Origin: Oscillospiraceae bacterium
GTDB taxonomy: Bacteria > Bacillota > Clostridia > Oscillospirales > Ruminococcaceae
Length of the DNA stretch: 60,406 nt
Direction of reading: 5' to 3'
NCBI GenBank assembly: GCA_009783205.1
Contig: WRHO01000010.1
Location: 1-60,406, forward strand
Each line of letters begins with the position of its first letter. The stretch's first letter is position 1. The position numbers and the translations under genes were made by a program. The notes beneath the pieces were generated by a model. It ran no database searches. It was not told the origin of the DNA and was given only the letters and a program-made list of their open reading frames with translations. Below are positions 1 through 9,046 of the stretch, in pieces.

Positions 1-47
1 GCTTCGGGGCGGCAGAGCCACCCCTGCCAGCTTTTATTCAAACTTTT

Positions 48-1406
48 TCACCTTTTTGCATAGTTCTTAATCGCTTTAAACATTGTTTTAAGATTTTCGG
101 CGGGAATCAGCTCTATTCCTGTAGCCGAAAAGTCGCCCTTCGGAATGACGCAATGAGTAAACCCCATACGTTTACACTCGCGAACCCTTTCGGCTGTATA
201 ATTAACGCCGCGAATTTCTCCGCCCAAGCCTATTTCGCCGAATACAGCCAAATTCTCCGGCACAACCTCGTCGCACAGCCCCGAATATAACGCCAACGCC
301 ACCGCAAGGTCGGCGGCGGGTTCGGTTGCCGAAATACCGCCGATAATGTTTATATAAACGTCACAGCTTCCGAAAAAAATCCCGGTTCGCTTTTCGAGGA
401 CGGCTAAAATCAGACAAAGGCGGTTGTAGTCAAAGCCGTTGGCGACTCTTCGCGGGGCGGCAAATCCGCTTTTTGTTACCAAAGCCTGTACCTCTGCAAG
501 AATCGGGCGCGTCCCCTCCATTGTGCATAAAACGCCGATTCCCGAAACGCCCTTCGGTCTCCCCGAAAGGAGCATTTCCGATGGGTTTTCGACCTCGCGT
601 AAGCCTCGCTCGTGCATTTCAAAAACGCCTATCTCGTTAGTTGAACCAAAACGGTTTTTTACCGCGCGTAATATTCGATGACTACTTCTGCGTTCGCCCT
701 CAAAATATAAAACGGTATCAACTATATGCTCGAGAACCTTCGGCCCGGCAATCCCCCCGTCTTTATTGACGTGTCCTATTATCAAAATAGGAATTTCTTT
801 CTTTTTTGCGATTTCGGTCAATAAATTTGTACATTCGCGAACCTGTGCAACGCTCCCTTGTGCCGAGCTTAAGGCTTCGATTTTCATTGTTTGTATTGAA
901 TCGACAATGACGACCGCGGGCGACTCGCGCTCAATTGCCGCGATAATACCGCATAAATCGGTGCTTTGCGCGATAAGCAAGTTTTCGGATGAGATTCCGA
1001 GGCGGTCTGCGCGAATTTTGATTTGTCGCCGACTCTCCTCTCCCGCCGCATAAAGAATACTGCTCTTTGTTTTGATTTTAGCGCAAATTTGTAGTAATAA
1101 TGTCGACTTACCTATCCCCGGGTCACCCGATAAAAGTACAACCGAGCCTTTCACAAGCCCACCGCCTAAAACGCGATTAAGTTCATTTGTTCCGGTGTCG
1201 ATACGAATATCCTCGTCACAGCTTATGTCGTTTAGCGCGTGGGTCGAAACCGGAGAGTATTCGTTTGCGGAAAATGCCGAAACGCCCGAAGAAGCGGTCG
1301 CTTCCTCAAGCGTGTTCCATGAGCGACAGTCGGCGCATTGTCCGTTCCATTTAGGATGCTCCCGACCGCACTCGGTACATATATAAAGTGTTTTCGTTTT
1401 CGCCAT
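48..1406 (-). CDS. radA: DNA repair protein RadA
   Basis: RadA (Sms) is a RecA-like ATPase that processes branched recombination intermediates in the cytoplasm. The 452 residues match the usual family length. The order is an N-terminal four-cysteine zinc finger (CTECG near residue 10, CADC near 24), a RecA-type ATPase with Walker A GDPGIGKST near residue 95, the RadA signature KNRFGS near 250, and a C-terminal Lon-protease-like domain. The start ATG is preceded by a purine-rich stretch, and a consensus promoter lies about 65 bases upstream. It is transcribed towards the window edge, and only 47 bases follow its stop. Assignment is by family recognition and is very secure. Confidence 0.97.
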   Translation of the reverse strand: MAKTKTLYICTECGREHPKWNGQCADCRSWNTLEEATASSGVSAFSANEYSPVSTHALNDISCDEDIRIDTGTNELNRVLGGGLVKGSVVLLSGDPGIGKSTLLLQICAKIKTKSSILYAAGEESRRQIKIRADRLGISSENLLIAQSTDLCGIIAAIERESPAVVIVDSIQTMKIEALSSAQGSVAQVRECTNLLTEIAKKKEIPILIIGHVNKDGGIAGPKVLEHIVDTVLYFEGERRSSHRILRAVKNRFGSTNEIGVFEMHERGLREVENPSEMLLSGRPKGVSGIGVLCTMEGTRPILAEVQALVTKSGFAAPRRVANGFDYNRLCLILAVLEKRTGIFFGSCDVYINIIGGISATEPAADLAVALALYSGLCDEVVPENLAVFGEIGLGGEIRGVNYTAERVRECKRMGFTHCVIPKGDFSATGIELIPAENLKTMFKAIKNYAKR

Positions 1407-1468
1407 TTTTCTGACCTTTACTTTCCGAGTCCCGAGCAGAAATAATAAACAGGCTCTTAGATATTCCT

Positions 1469-1497
1469 ATTATATCATCTCGAAAAGATTTTGTCAA
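1469..1497 (-). promoter_or_regulatory. SigA-type promoter of radA
   Basis: On the minus strand TTGACA (1492-1497) and TATAAT (1469-1474) are separated by 17 bases, a perfect vegetative consensus. It lies about 63 bases upstream of the radA start and just after the cwlD-like stop, so radA need not depend on read-through. Confidence 0.8.
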
Positions 1498-1504
1498 GGC
1501 AACC

Positions 1505-2221
1505 TCAAGAACTTAAATATTGTATAATTCCTTTATAAATCGTGAACGCAACTTTCTTTTGATAATCGGCATTATTTAACATAGACGCTTCGTTTGAATT
1601 CGAAAGAAAGCCACATTCTATTAAAACGGACGGTTGCGCGGCGGATTTAAAAAGGTATAAATCATTATCTATGACTTTAATTTCTCTGTCGTTGCCGCTT
1701 TGTAATTCCGCAAACCCGTCTTGCAGAATTTGCGCCAAAATGTGGTTCTCGGGGTTTTGAGTTGTGTAAAACATTTGCGCGCCGGTATACTTCGGGTCGG
1801 TAAAGCGATTTTGATGAACAGAAAAGAAAAGGCTGTTCGGGTGAGAATCAATGACCGATTTGCGATTTTCCATATCGGATACCTTTTGATTCCGTATTCC
1901 CACTATGCCCTCCGAGTGCATGGAGCGGTCTTCTCCGCGAGTCAATATGACACCGATTCCCGAAAACTCAAGAAGGTGTTGCAGATTTTTAACAATTGCT
2001 AAATTTATATCCTTTTCGAGTTCGCCGTTTGCGCCGACCGCACCCCCGTCCATTCCCCCGTGTCCCGCGTCGAGTACAATAATCAACCGCCCGTCGTCCG
2101 CACCGTTGCCCGCGGGGACTACGGCATTATTTGCGTTAAACGTAAGCGTTATTACGAGAAAACAGACTAAAAAAGCAATTGTGAGCGGAAGTTTATTCTT
2201 TCTGATGTTCATAATTATCAT
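1505..2221 (-). CDS. cwlD: N-acetylmuramoyl-L-alanine amidase (Amidase_3, CwlD-like)
   Basis: Secreted zinc amidase that cuts the bond between N-acetylmuramic acid and L-alanine in peptidoglycan. In spore formers CwlD acts in making cortex muramic lactam. An N-terminal membrane or signal segment (about residues 10-30) precedes an Amidase_3 domain with LDAGHGGMDGGA (zinc His), a conserved Glu in the ELEKDIN stretch, SVHQN (second His) and IECGFLSN (catalytic Glu). The length of 238 residues fits CwlD. Two in-frame starts exist (2221 and 2212); a GAGG sits at good distance from the first. The cwlD symbol rests on size and architecture and is probable. Other Amidase_3 paralogues remain possible. 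Confidence 0.85.
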   Translation of the reverse strand: MIIMNIRKNKLPLTIAFLVCFLVITLTFNANNAVVPAGNGADDGRLIIVLDAGHGGMDGGAVGANGELEKDINLAIVKNLQHLLEFSGIGVILTRGEDRSMHSEGIVGIRNQKVSDMENRKSVIDSHPNSLFFSVHQNRFTDPKYTGAQMFYTTQNPENHILAQILQDGFAELQSGNDREIKVIDNDLYLFKSAAQPSVLIECGFLSNSNEASMLNNADYQKKVAFTIYKGIIQYLSS

Positions 2222-2351
2222 AATACCTCATATAACGTAGTTTTTTATAAATTATATTAAGGCTTTCGGACAAATATGACAAGTTATTTTTGAAGGAGTA
2301 TACAACCTTTGATAGTTTTTAGCGGAATTTTCACAATCTTTAAAATTATAC

Positions 2352-2380
2352 TTGACAAAGTAACGGCGGTTTGATACAAT
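2352..2380 (+). promoter_or_regulatory. Promoter of the response regulator / hybrid kinase operon
   Basis: TTGACA (2352-2357), a 17-base spacer and TACAAT (2375-2380) lie about 50 bases before the GTG start at 2433. This is close to the SigA consensus. Confidence 0.75.
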
Positions 2381-2432
2381 GTAAATAGTGTAAAAAATAC
2401 GTAAATACAATGTAAAGGCGGGTACAAATACA

Positions 2433-2795
2433 GTGAAAACGATTTTTGTTGTTGATGATAGCGACGTGAACCTTTTGATGGCGGAGAACGCGCTTTCGGA
2501 GCGTTACGACGTGTTCACGCTTTCGTCCGCCGCACTTATGTTTAAGCTTTTAAATAACGTAATGCCGAATTTAATATTATTGGATATTATGATGCCCGAT
2601 ACAGACGGGTTTGAGGCACTCGAACGGTTAAAAGCCGATTCTCGGTACCGAGAAATCCCCGTCATGTTTTTAACGAGCAGACAAGATACAGCCGCCAAGA
2701 CTCAAGGTATTGAGTTGGGCGCGAAGGGATTTATAGCAAAACCGTTTACAGATACGAGCTTGCTCGATTGCGTAAACGAAAGCATAAACGGGTGA
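2433..2795 (+). CDS. Single-domain response regulator (CheY-like receiver)
   Basis: A stand-alone phosphoreceiver of 120 residues without an output domain. The acidic pair DD at residues 7-8, the phospho-acceptor Asp in LLDIMMPD near 52, Thr in FLTSR near 80 and Lys in AKPF near 102 are all present, so it should be phosphorylatable. The start is GTG. The hybrid kinase begins 58 bases after its stop and both appear to share the promoter at 2352, so it is a likely phosphorelay partner. It would pass a signal by protein-protein contact, not by DNA binding. The target is unknown. Confidence 0.9.
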   Translation: MKTIFVVDDSDVNLLMAENALSERYDVFTLSSAALMFKLLNNVMPNLILLDIMMPDTDGFEALERLKADSRYREIPVMFLTSRQDTAAKTQGIELGAKGFIAKPFTDTSLLDCVNESING

Positions 2796-2853
2796 CGTAC
2801 AAGCAATTGCAAAATTTAAGCGTTAAGCGGTATACATAAAGAGGAGAAACATT

Positions 2854-5800
2854 ATGAATACAATTGAAAACAAAACGGCGGTCATATCCGCTATTTATGA
2901 TTTGCTTCCCGATATGGTGTTTACAAAGGATATAAACGGAGTATATACGAGCGTCAACCACAGCTTTGAAAAGTTTGCGGGTCAAATAGGTGCGGCGGTT
3001 TCCGGGAAAGACCCTCTCGGCATATATGTCGCCGATGAGGAAGCCGCATTAAGTTTTATTGAATCGGACAAAATTGTATTGAACGAAAAACGCTCTTTAA
3101 AAGTTGAACAGAGAATTAAGTTTTCAAACGGAGATGTAAGATTTTTTGAAATAGTCAAAACTCCGTTGTTCGAAAACGGGGAGGTTACGGGTCTTCTCGG
3201 AATCGCAAGAGATATTACAGAAAACAAAGAGCTTCTCGAAAAAAACAAAAAACTCGCAGACTATGAATTGATGAAATATACCCTCGCAAGCAGTGCGATT
3301 AAAATTGGCTTTTGGGATTTGGAAATTGTGGGGGGCGACCCCTACAACAAGGATAATAAGTATATGTGGTCGCCGGAATTTCGCGAGCTGCTCGGTTTTA
3401 AAGATGAAAAAGAATTTCCGAATGTGTTAAATAGTTTTAGCGACAGAATCCACCCCGATGAACGGCGCGATGTACTTAGAGCTTTCAGAAATCACGTTAA
3501 AGATAAAACGGGGGAGACGACCTACGACTTGGAATATCGTATCATGCTGAAAAACGGAGAGTATAAATATTTCCGTGCCTTCGGGACGACAATGCGTGAC
3601 GAAGAAGGCAACCCGCTCAGAACGGCGGGCGGTATCGAAAACGTGACAAAAAAAGTGAAAATCAAAGAAAAGCTTGAGGAGTCGTTGGAATCCGAGCGCG
3701 AAGCAAACAGAGAGAAAAATGTCGCTCTCGATTCACTTAAAAACATTTTTAACGCTTTAGACACAATGATTTACGTTACCGACCCCGTAACCTGTGAAAC
3801 GCTTTTTATCAACGACACTATGAAAAAGCATTATAATATTACCGGTGACATAAGCGGGCAAAAATGCTACAAGCTTCTTCAGCGCGGAATGGACGAAATG
3901 TGTGATTTCTGCCCCTGCCGAAAGCTCGAGGAGGACAACGATACGCCCGTCATTTGGGAAGAGCTCAGCACCATGACCAATCGCCATTACCGCAACGTAG
4001 ACAAATATATACGTTGGCCCAACGGTAATTTGGTTCATATTCAACACTCGATAGACATAACCGAATATAAAGAGCTTATTGAAAAGACGCAGTATCTTTC
4101 AAAGTATGAACTCGATAAATACCTTCTGACAATCGACGCGCTCGGCGTCGGGCTTTGGAATATGGAGATTTCCAACGACAACCCCTTTGACCCCGAAAGT
4201 AAGTTTACATGGTCAAAGGAAATACGCAAAATGTTAGGCTACGATACCGGCGTACTTCCCAATATGTTGAAAAGCTTCAGCCAGACGATACACCCCGAGG
4301 ACAGACCAAGGGTGAATCAGGCGTTTGGCGCGCATATAAAGGACGTTACGGGGAAAACGCCGTACAACCTTGAGTACCGTATGAAGATGAAGGACGGTAC
4401 GTACAAATACTTCCGCGCATACGGAAATACCCAGCGCGACGAAAACGGAAGACCTATAAGAATTGCGGGCGCGTTTGAGGATATACACGAGAGGAAGCTT
4501 TTGCAAATGCAGCTCGAGGACGCGCTTGAAAAAGCGAGCGCGGCAAATACGGCAAAGAGTAAGTTTTTAGCCCAAATGAGCCACGAAATACGCACGCCCA
4601 TGAACGCGATATTAGGCATTGCCGAGATTCAGCTTCGCGACGAAATTCACCTTTCCGACACTGCGGCGGATGGATTCAAAAAAATATACGATTCGGGCAA
4701 CCTTCTTTTGAACATTATTAACGATATTCTCGATTTCTCAAAAATTGAAGCGGGGAAGATGGAGATTATTCCGGGCAAATACGATATACCGAGCCTTGTA
4801 AACGATACGGTTCAGCTTTGTCGCCTTCGTTTTGAAAGTAAGGTAATAGAATTTAATCTTCATATAGACGAAAAAACGCCCCTCGAAATGATAGGCGACA
4901 ACCTTCGTATAAGACAAATTCTCAACAACCTTTTGTCGAATGCGTTCAAATACACGAACGCGGGAGAGGTTAAGCTTTCAATATCTGCCGAGCCGGAAGA
5001 CGCGGACGGCAATTTGACCCTCATATTCTGCGTGAGCGACACGGGACAGGGTATGAGAAAGGAACAGGTTGAAAGACTGTTCGATGAATATTCGCGTTTT
5101 AATATGGAGACAAATCACGGTATATTCGGCACGGGACTGGGAATGAACATAACCAAGCGATTGATTGACATGATGAACGGTGAGATTTTTGTTGAGAGCG
5201 AACCGGACAAAGGCTCCGTTTTTACCGTGCGATTGCCGCAGAAGAGCTGTGGTTCGGTCGTCTGCGGAACGGAGGTTTCAAATAGCTTACACAACTTCGA
5301 TTTCAGCAGTATATCAATCTCAAAAAAGTCGCAGATTGTGCATGAGTATATGCCTTACGGAAGCGTTTTAATTGTTGACGACGTTGAATCCAATCTATAC
5401 GTTGCACAAGGTATGCTGTTGCCCTACGGGTTGAATATCGAAACCGCAAAAAGCGGGTTTGAAGCTATTGATAAAATAGAAAGCGGTAAAGAATACGACA
5501 TTATATTTATGGACCATATGATGCCTAAAATGGACGGCATAACGGCAACGGAAATTATCCGCGGAAAAGGATATAAACGCTGTATAGTCGCGCTGACCGC
5601 AAATGCGGTAATCGGACAAGCGGAGGTCTTTCTTTCAAACGGCTTTGACGGGTTTATTTCGAAGCCCATTGACTCTCGCGAATTAGACCGAATTTTGACC
5701 GAGCAGATAAAAGCCAAACAATCGCGCGAGGTGTTGGACGCCGCACAGAAAGAGCAACATATAAAGGGTAAATTCAATTTGGAAGGTCGCTCCGATAACG

Positions 5801-6342
5801 CAAAAGCGGAGATAAAAAAATGTTTTATCCGCGACGCCGAAGCCGCGATAATTAATCTCGAGAATTTGTATAAAAACATTAACGCCCCGAGCGACGAAGA
5901 ATTGAAATCATATGTAATCTCCGTCCACGGCATGAAGAGCGCGTTGGTGAATATAGGTGAAATGAAGCTGTCCGAATTTGCCAAATCGTTGGAAAAGGCG
6001 GGTAAGGAACAAAGGCTCGATATATTATCGAAGGAAACCGCGGTTTTAATTGACGCGCTAAAATCTCTTATTCAAAAACTAAAATCACCGGAAAATTATG
6101 AGGATATAAAACATTCTTCCAAGGAAGATGAATTTTTAAAAGAGATGCTTTGCGTTATTAAAGCGGCTTGTGACGGTTTTGACAGAAAAGCGGCTAAAAT
6201 CGCCCTCGACGAGTTGAAGCAAAAAGCATGGAGCGGAGAGATAACCGCCGTTACAGATAAAATCTCGGTGCATTTACTGCGCGGCGAATTTAAAGAAGCC
6301 GCAGATATTGCTGAAAAAGCCGCAAATGCTAAGGAGCAATAA
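2854..6342 (+). CDS. Hybrid sensor histidine kinase (4 PAS, HisKA, HATPase, REC, HPt)
   Basis: A 1162-residue phosphorelay kinase with no membrane segment, so probably a cytoplasmic sensor. Order: PAS about 10-125, PAS 145-275, PAS 295-410 (with a DFCPCRK cysteine motif), PAS 425-555, HisKA with SHEIRTPMN and phospho-His H577, HATPase with N box near 689, DTGQGM near 729 and GTGLGM near 760, receiver with VDD near 839 and phospho-Asp D887, then an HPt-like helix bundle with HGMKS, H1025. The second and fourth PAS domains are clearly duplicated copies of each other (IHPDE/IHPED, YDLEYR/YNLEYR, KYFRAFG/KYFRAYG). A GAGGAG site precedes the ATG. All relay residues are intact; the signal is unknown. 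Confidence 0.93.
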   Translation: MNTIENKTAVISAIYDLLPDMVFTKDINGVYTSVNHSFEKFAGQIGAAVSGKDPLGIYVADEEAALSFIESDKIVLNEKRSLKVEQRIKFSNGDVRFFEIVKTPLFENGEVTGLLGIARDITENKELLEKNKKLADYELMKYTLASSAIKIGFWDLEIVGGDPYNKDNKYMWSPEFRELLGFKDEKEFPNVLNSFSDRIHPDERRDVLRAFRNHVKDKTGETTYDLEYRIMLKNGEYKYFRAFGTTMRDEEGNPLRTAGGIENVTKKVKIKEKLEESLESEREANREKNVALDSLKNIFNALDTMIYVTDPVTCETLFINDTMKKHYNITGDISGQKCYKLLQRGMDEMCDFCPCRKLEEDNDTPVIWEELSTMTNRHYRNVDKYIRWPNGNLVHIQHSIDITEYKELIEKTQYLSKYELDKYLLTIDALGVGLWNMEISNDNPFDPESKFTWSKEIRKMLGYDTGVLPNMLKSFSQTIHPEDRPRVNQAFGAHIKDVTGKTPYNLEYRMKMKDGTYKYFRAYGNTQRDENGRPIRIAGAFEDIHERKLLQMQLEDALEKASAANTAKSKFLAQMSHEIRTPMNAILGIAEIQLRDEIHLSDTAADGFKKIYDSGNLLLNIINDILDFSKIEAGKMEIIPGKYDIPSLVNDTVQLCRLRFESKVIEFNLHIDEKTPLEMIGDNLRIRQILNNLLSNAFKYTNAGEVKLSISAEPEDADGNLTLIFCVSDTGQGMRKEQVERLFDEYSRFNMETNHGIFGTGLGMNITKRLIDMMNGEIFVESEPDKGSVFTVRLPQKSCGSVVCGTEVSNSLHNFDFSSISISKKSQIVHEYMPYGSVLIVDDVESNLYVAQGMLLPYGLNIETAKSGFEAIDKIESGKEYDIIFMDHMMPKMDGITATEIIRGKGYKRCIVALTANAVIGQAEVFLSNGFDGFISKPIDSRELDRILTEQIKAKQSREVLDAAQKEQHIKGKFNLEGRSDNAKAEIKKCFIRDAEAAIINLENLYKNINAPSDEELKSYVISVHGMKSALVNIGEMKLSEFAKSLEKAGKEQRLDILSKETAVLIDALKSLIQKLKSPENYEDIKHSSKEDEFLKEMLCVIKAACDGFDRKAAKIALDELKQKAWSGEITAVTDKISVHLLRGEFKEAADIAEKAANAKEQ

Positions 6343-6375
6343 ATAAAGTTATACATTTCTTTTTACCCGACGTCA

Positions 6376-6420
6376 AGATTCGCCCCGCGGACGAGCAAAG
6401 CCCGTCCGCGGGGCGAATCT
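6376..6420. terminator. Bidirectional terminator between convergent genes
   Basis: A GC-rich inverted repeat with an 18-bp perfect stem (arms AGATTCGCCCCGCGGACG and its complement) and an 8-base loop. It lies between the kinase stop at 6342 and the stop of the convergent minus-strand gene at 6422. Confidence 0.85.
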
Positions 6421-6421
6421 C

Positions 6422-7210
6422 TTATTTGGCATTTGGCTTTCTTAAAATAACGATAAAAATTCCCGCAGTTACGGCAAGAATCCCGTATATCGGAGTTATA
6501 CCGGTTTTGGGGTTAGCGTCTTTGTATATTGCGGGATTTGTTGTGTCCGAATGTCCGACGGAGTTCGAGTCAAACGACATGGCTTGTGTTGTGTTATCGG
6601 TTATATTTGTTGACATTTCTGTTGATTCTATAATAATATCATAGCCGATAAACGGAGCGTCATGTGTGGTTATATGCGACTCTTCAATTTCAAACGCCTT
6701 ATTTGTTTCGGAGAGATATGCGGACGTATCGGCGCGGAGAACATCGCTTATAATAATCGGGAGCGTTACCGATTCAGTTGTTTCGGTCTCGGGGGAGCCG
6801 TCTTTCTCAAAATAAAGTTGAGATTCGGTTTGAATCGGAACGGTGTTTGTTTCGGGCGGCAAAGTCTTGTTGTTTACACCCTCGTTTTCGAGTTCGTCCA
6901 ATACATCTTTTTTTGTGCGTATATCACCCGACTTAACTTGAACATTATTATAATTGCCGCCAAAATTGCTGTCCGCAACCATTAAAAGCTCGGTGTCACA
7001 ATTTGGGCAATTAAACAATATATTGTACCGTTTTAAGCTTTCGCCTAAAACAATAATGCTCAGCTTTTCGCCGGTTGTATACCCGCACACGGGACATGGT
7101 GTGTTTTTTAGCGCGTCGGCGGTTCCGAAATGATTTACCGCGAACACATTAAAGCTTAGTGTGTTAAGCATACAAATAAGCATAAAAAAAGCAACTATAT
7201 TTTTATTCAT
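6422..7210 (-). CDS. Secreted protein with zinc-ribbon and C-terminal NPKTG sorting-like signal
   Basis: I do not recognise a named family. The 262 residues carry a signal peptide (about 1-24), two CxxC pairs (CPVCG near 39 and CPNC near 69) that could form a zinc ribbon, a long Thr/Ser/Glu-rich spacer, and a C-terminal NPKTG motif at residues 233-237 followed by a hydrophobic helix and the charged tail RKPNAK. That layout is the cell-wall sorting signal read by sortases, here with Asn in place of Leu. It lies downstream of the phosphonate locus in the same direction, 90 bases after the broken sulfatase gene. Wall anchoring is inferred; no sortase is in the window. Confidence 0.7.
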   Translation of the reverse strand: MNKNIVAFFMLICMLNTLSFNVFAVNHFGTADALKNTPCPVCGYTTGEKLSIIVLGESLKRYNILFNCPNCDTELLMVADSNFGGNYNNVQVKSGDIRTKKDVLDELENEGVNNKTLPPETNTVPIQTESQLYFEKDGSPETETTESVTLPIIISDVLRADTSAYLSETNKAFEIEESHITTHDAPFIGYDIIIESTEMSTNITDNTTQAMSFDSNSVGHSDTTNPAIYKDANPKTGITPIYGILAVTAGIFIVILRKPNAK

Positions 7211-7300
7211 AAAAAAACTCCAATAAATTATTGACGGAAGCGGTATATTATACTCCCAAATAAATTATGTGCAGTTTTTTTACAAATATGAATACAGCTT

Positions 7301-7981
7301 CTAAGGATTATTCGATTGTGGGATAATCGGGAGATACTCCCAATTATCGAATTCATTTGCGTCGCCGTTTACTTCATAAATTGAAGCAAGCTCAATACGA
7401 CCCGCCGTATACCAACGATTAATCTTAATTGTTCGAGTCGGCGACAAGCCGCCATTAATAATGTCAAAATAAGATAGCCCGTATTTTTCATGCGGAAGCC
7501 CCGCAAACTCTAATATACTCGCGGGGAAGTTTTCATGAGAGAGCTCCGAAACACTGTCTCTTTTCATTTCGCCGCGTGCATCTTTAGTTTTTATTAATAA
7601 AGCAGAGGTTATTTCTTTCTCCAAGAAAATTGTTAACTCGTATTCAATATCATATGACGGATTACCGTGGTCGGCTACAATAATAATGGTCGATTTATCA
7701 TAAATATTAAGCTTTTTCATCTGAGAGAAATAATCGTCGAGTATATCTAAAGCTTCCTTTGCTCTTCCGTAATAACCTATTTCTCCGCTGTCGTGTACGC
7801 CCGCAAAATGTATAAAGGTGAACATTTTATTCTTATTTTGCACCGAAAGACCTATGTCCTTTAAATTAGCTTGAAAAGTGCGGTCTGTATCATATGAAAC
7901 GCTCGGTTGTGCAAAGCTCTCGTCTGATTCGACATCAAATTTATAAAACGTGGTGTTAACATCAACTCCATCCGCTTCCAA
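7301..7981 (-). CDS. C-terminal part of the sulfatase-fold protein
   Basis: This frame continues that of 8063-9046 after the premature TAA. It holds TFIHFAGVHD, IIVADHG and LSHENFPA, the conserved C-terminal metal-site segments of the alkaline-phosphatase superfamily. The only nearby start is a TTG at 7979-7981, with GGAGAGC just before it, so independent translation is possible but has little support. There is no signal peptide or membrane helix, so a separate product would be cytoplasmic and lack the nucleophile. Confidence 0.55.
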   Translation of the reverse strand: MEADGVDVNTTFYKFDVESDESFAQPSVSYDTDRTFQANLKDIGLSVQNKNKMFTFIHFAGVHDSGEIGYYGRAKEALDILDDYFSQMKKLNIYDKSTIIIVADHGNPSYDIEYELTIFLEKEITSALLIKTKDARGEMKRDSVSELSHENFPASILEFAGLPHEKYGLSYFDIINGGLSPTRTIKINRWYTAGRIELASIYEVNGDANEFDNWEYLPIIPQSNNP

Positions 7982-8062
7982 AAAGCTCTCCTTAAAATAG
8001 TACGGAACGGCTTTTCCAAAGGAGATATTAAATAAAGTTTTACATAACTGTAAAAAGTTTAT

Positions 8063-9046
8063 TTAAATTTCCGAATCGCGCAAATTCATCATATTGTCGC
8101 TTTTGTCAAAAATTTGTTCTTCGGTTCCAAAGGTCGAAACCTTATCTATAAGCATTGTTGAACCATATCCGTTATCGCGCAGTTCATCAATAACACCATA
8201 ATTCGACCACGCCTTGTCCCAATATTCGGCAAATGTATCGTCATATTCATATACCTCGTTCGTCAGCATACGAGTGACGGCGGGAAAAGTGTTTGTGTCG
8301 GTCGAAAGATTATTTTCGTAATATGTGAACCCGTCTAACATTTCATATAACTCCGGGAAGTTATCGAGAGCCTCGTTCATAAATTTAACATCAAGCCTGT
8401 CTACTATAAAAACACATATATTCTCTTTTGATGATAATTCAAGAGTCTTGTTATATGAAAAAAAGCATTCTCCGCCCACGCTCTTGCCGTCATATTTGGA
8501 TAAAGCCGGTATAAGTCCTACCGCTTGCATGCCTATCATAACAATCGAAATACCGGTTATAATCGGAAATAAACACTTCTTCTTTTTTTTCAACAATATA
8601 TGTGCTACAAACGGTAGAATAACAATCAAACACCATAAAACGAAATTAACAGTGCGTTTAAATGTTATATCGCCATAATTAGCGGTATTTCCATTAAGAT
8701 TGACCATATCGGAATTGAATAATAGTACCTGTATATAACAAGCAAGAGCAACCCCAAGCATTAGAAGTAAAATCATTTCGAGAACGATTTTTTTAAATTC
8801 TCTGAATAAAACGGGATTAATTACAGCGGTTATTAAAAAAACAATTAAGCTTACTGTGGCGAGCGGCAGAAGAACATTAGAAATGCTTACGTTAAAATCA
8901 TTATAGTTGTTTAAGTATAAATCAAACGGCATAAAAAAGAACAATGTTAAAGTAAACGCCGCACAAGATAAAATATATGCCGCGCGTTTCCTTTTCTCTT
9001 CAAATAACATCGGAAAGACCGATTTTAATATCGTTTTGTTTTTCAT
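8063..9046 (-). CDS. N-terminal part of the sulfatase-fold membrane protein
   Basis: 327 residues: five hydrophobic helices (about 15-210), then the beginning of the sulfatase/alkaline-phosphatase domain (IVDRLD near 218, DTNTFPAVTRM near 255). The ATG overlaps the stop of the upstream YidC-fusion gene (ATGA), so it is translationally coupled. It ends at a TAA at 8063-8065 before the metal-binding HG motif is reached and should be inactive alone. Confidence 0.7.
   Translation of the reverse strand: MKNKTILKSVFPMLFEEKRKRAAYILSCAAFTLTLFFFMPFDLYLNNYNDFNVSISNVLLPLATVSLIVFLITAVINPVLFREFKKIVLEMILLLMLGVALACYIQVLLFNSDMVNLNGNTANYGDITFKRTVNFVLWCLIVILPFVAHILLKKKKKCLFPIITGISIVMIGMQAVGLIPALSKYDGKSVGGECFFSYNKTLELSSKENICVFIVDRLDVKFMNEALDNFPELYEMLDGFTYYENNLSTDTNTFPAVTRMLTNEVYEYDDTFAEYWDKAWSNYGVIDELRDNGYGSTMLIDKVSTFGTEEQIFDKSDNMMNLRDSEI

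Larger units (their letters stand above)
7301..9046 (-). pseudogene. Membrane sulfatase-fold (LtaS/EptA-like) gene interrupted by one in-frame stop
   Basis: The two open frames 8063-9046 and 7301-7981 are in the same frame, separated only by a TAA at 8063-8065. The 27 codons between that stop and the next possible start (TTG, 7979-7981) read as ordinary protein (INFLQLCKTLFN onward). Removing one codon would restore about 581 residues: five membrane helices followed by an alkaline-phosphatase/sulfatase-superfamily domain. The N half carries FIVDRLD and the candidate nucleophile segment DTNTFPAV. The C half carries HFAGVHD, VADHGN and SHENFP metal-ligand motifs. Neither half is complete. A nonsense mutation is the simplest reading; read-through or a sequencing error are alternatives. 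It ends the phosphonate operon and overlaps the YidC-fusion stop by four bases. Confidence 0.75.

Noticed and set aside
7301-9046. Reading the two sulfatase-fold frames as two genuine genes
   Set aside because: They are in the same frame, separated by one stop, and each lacks half of the catalytic motifs.
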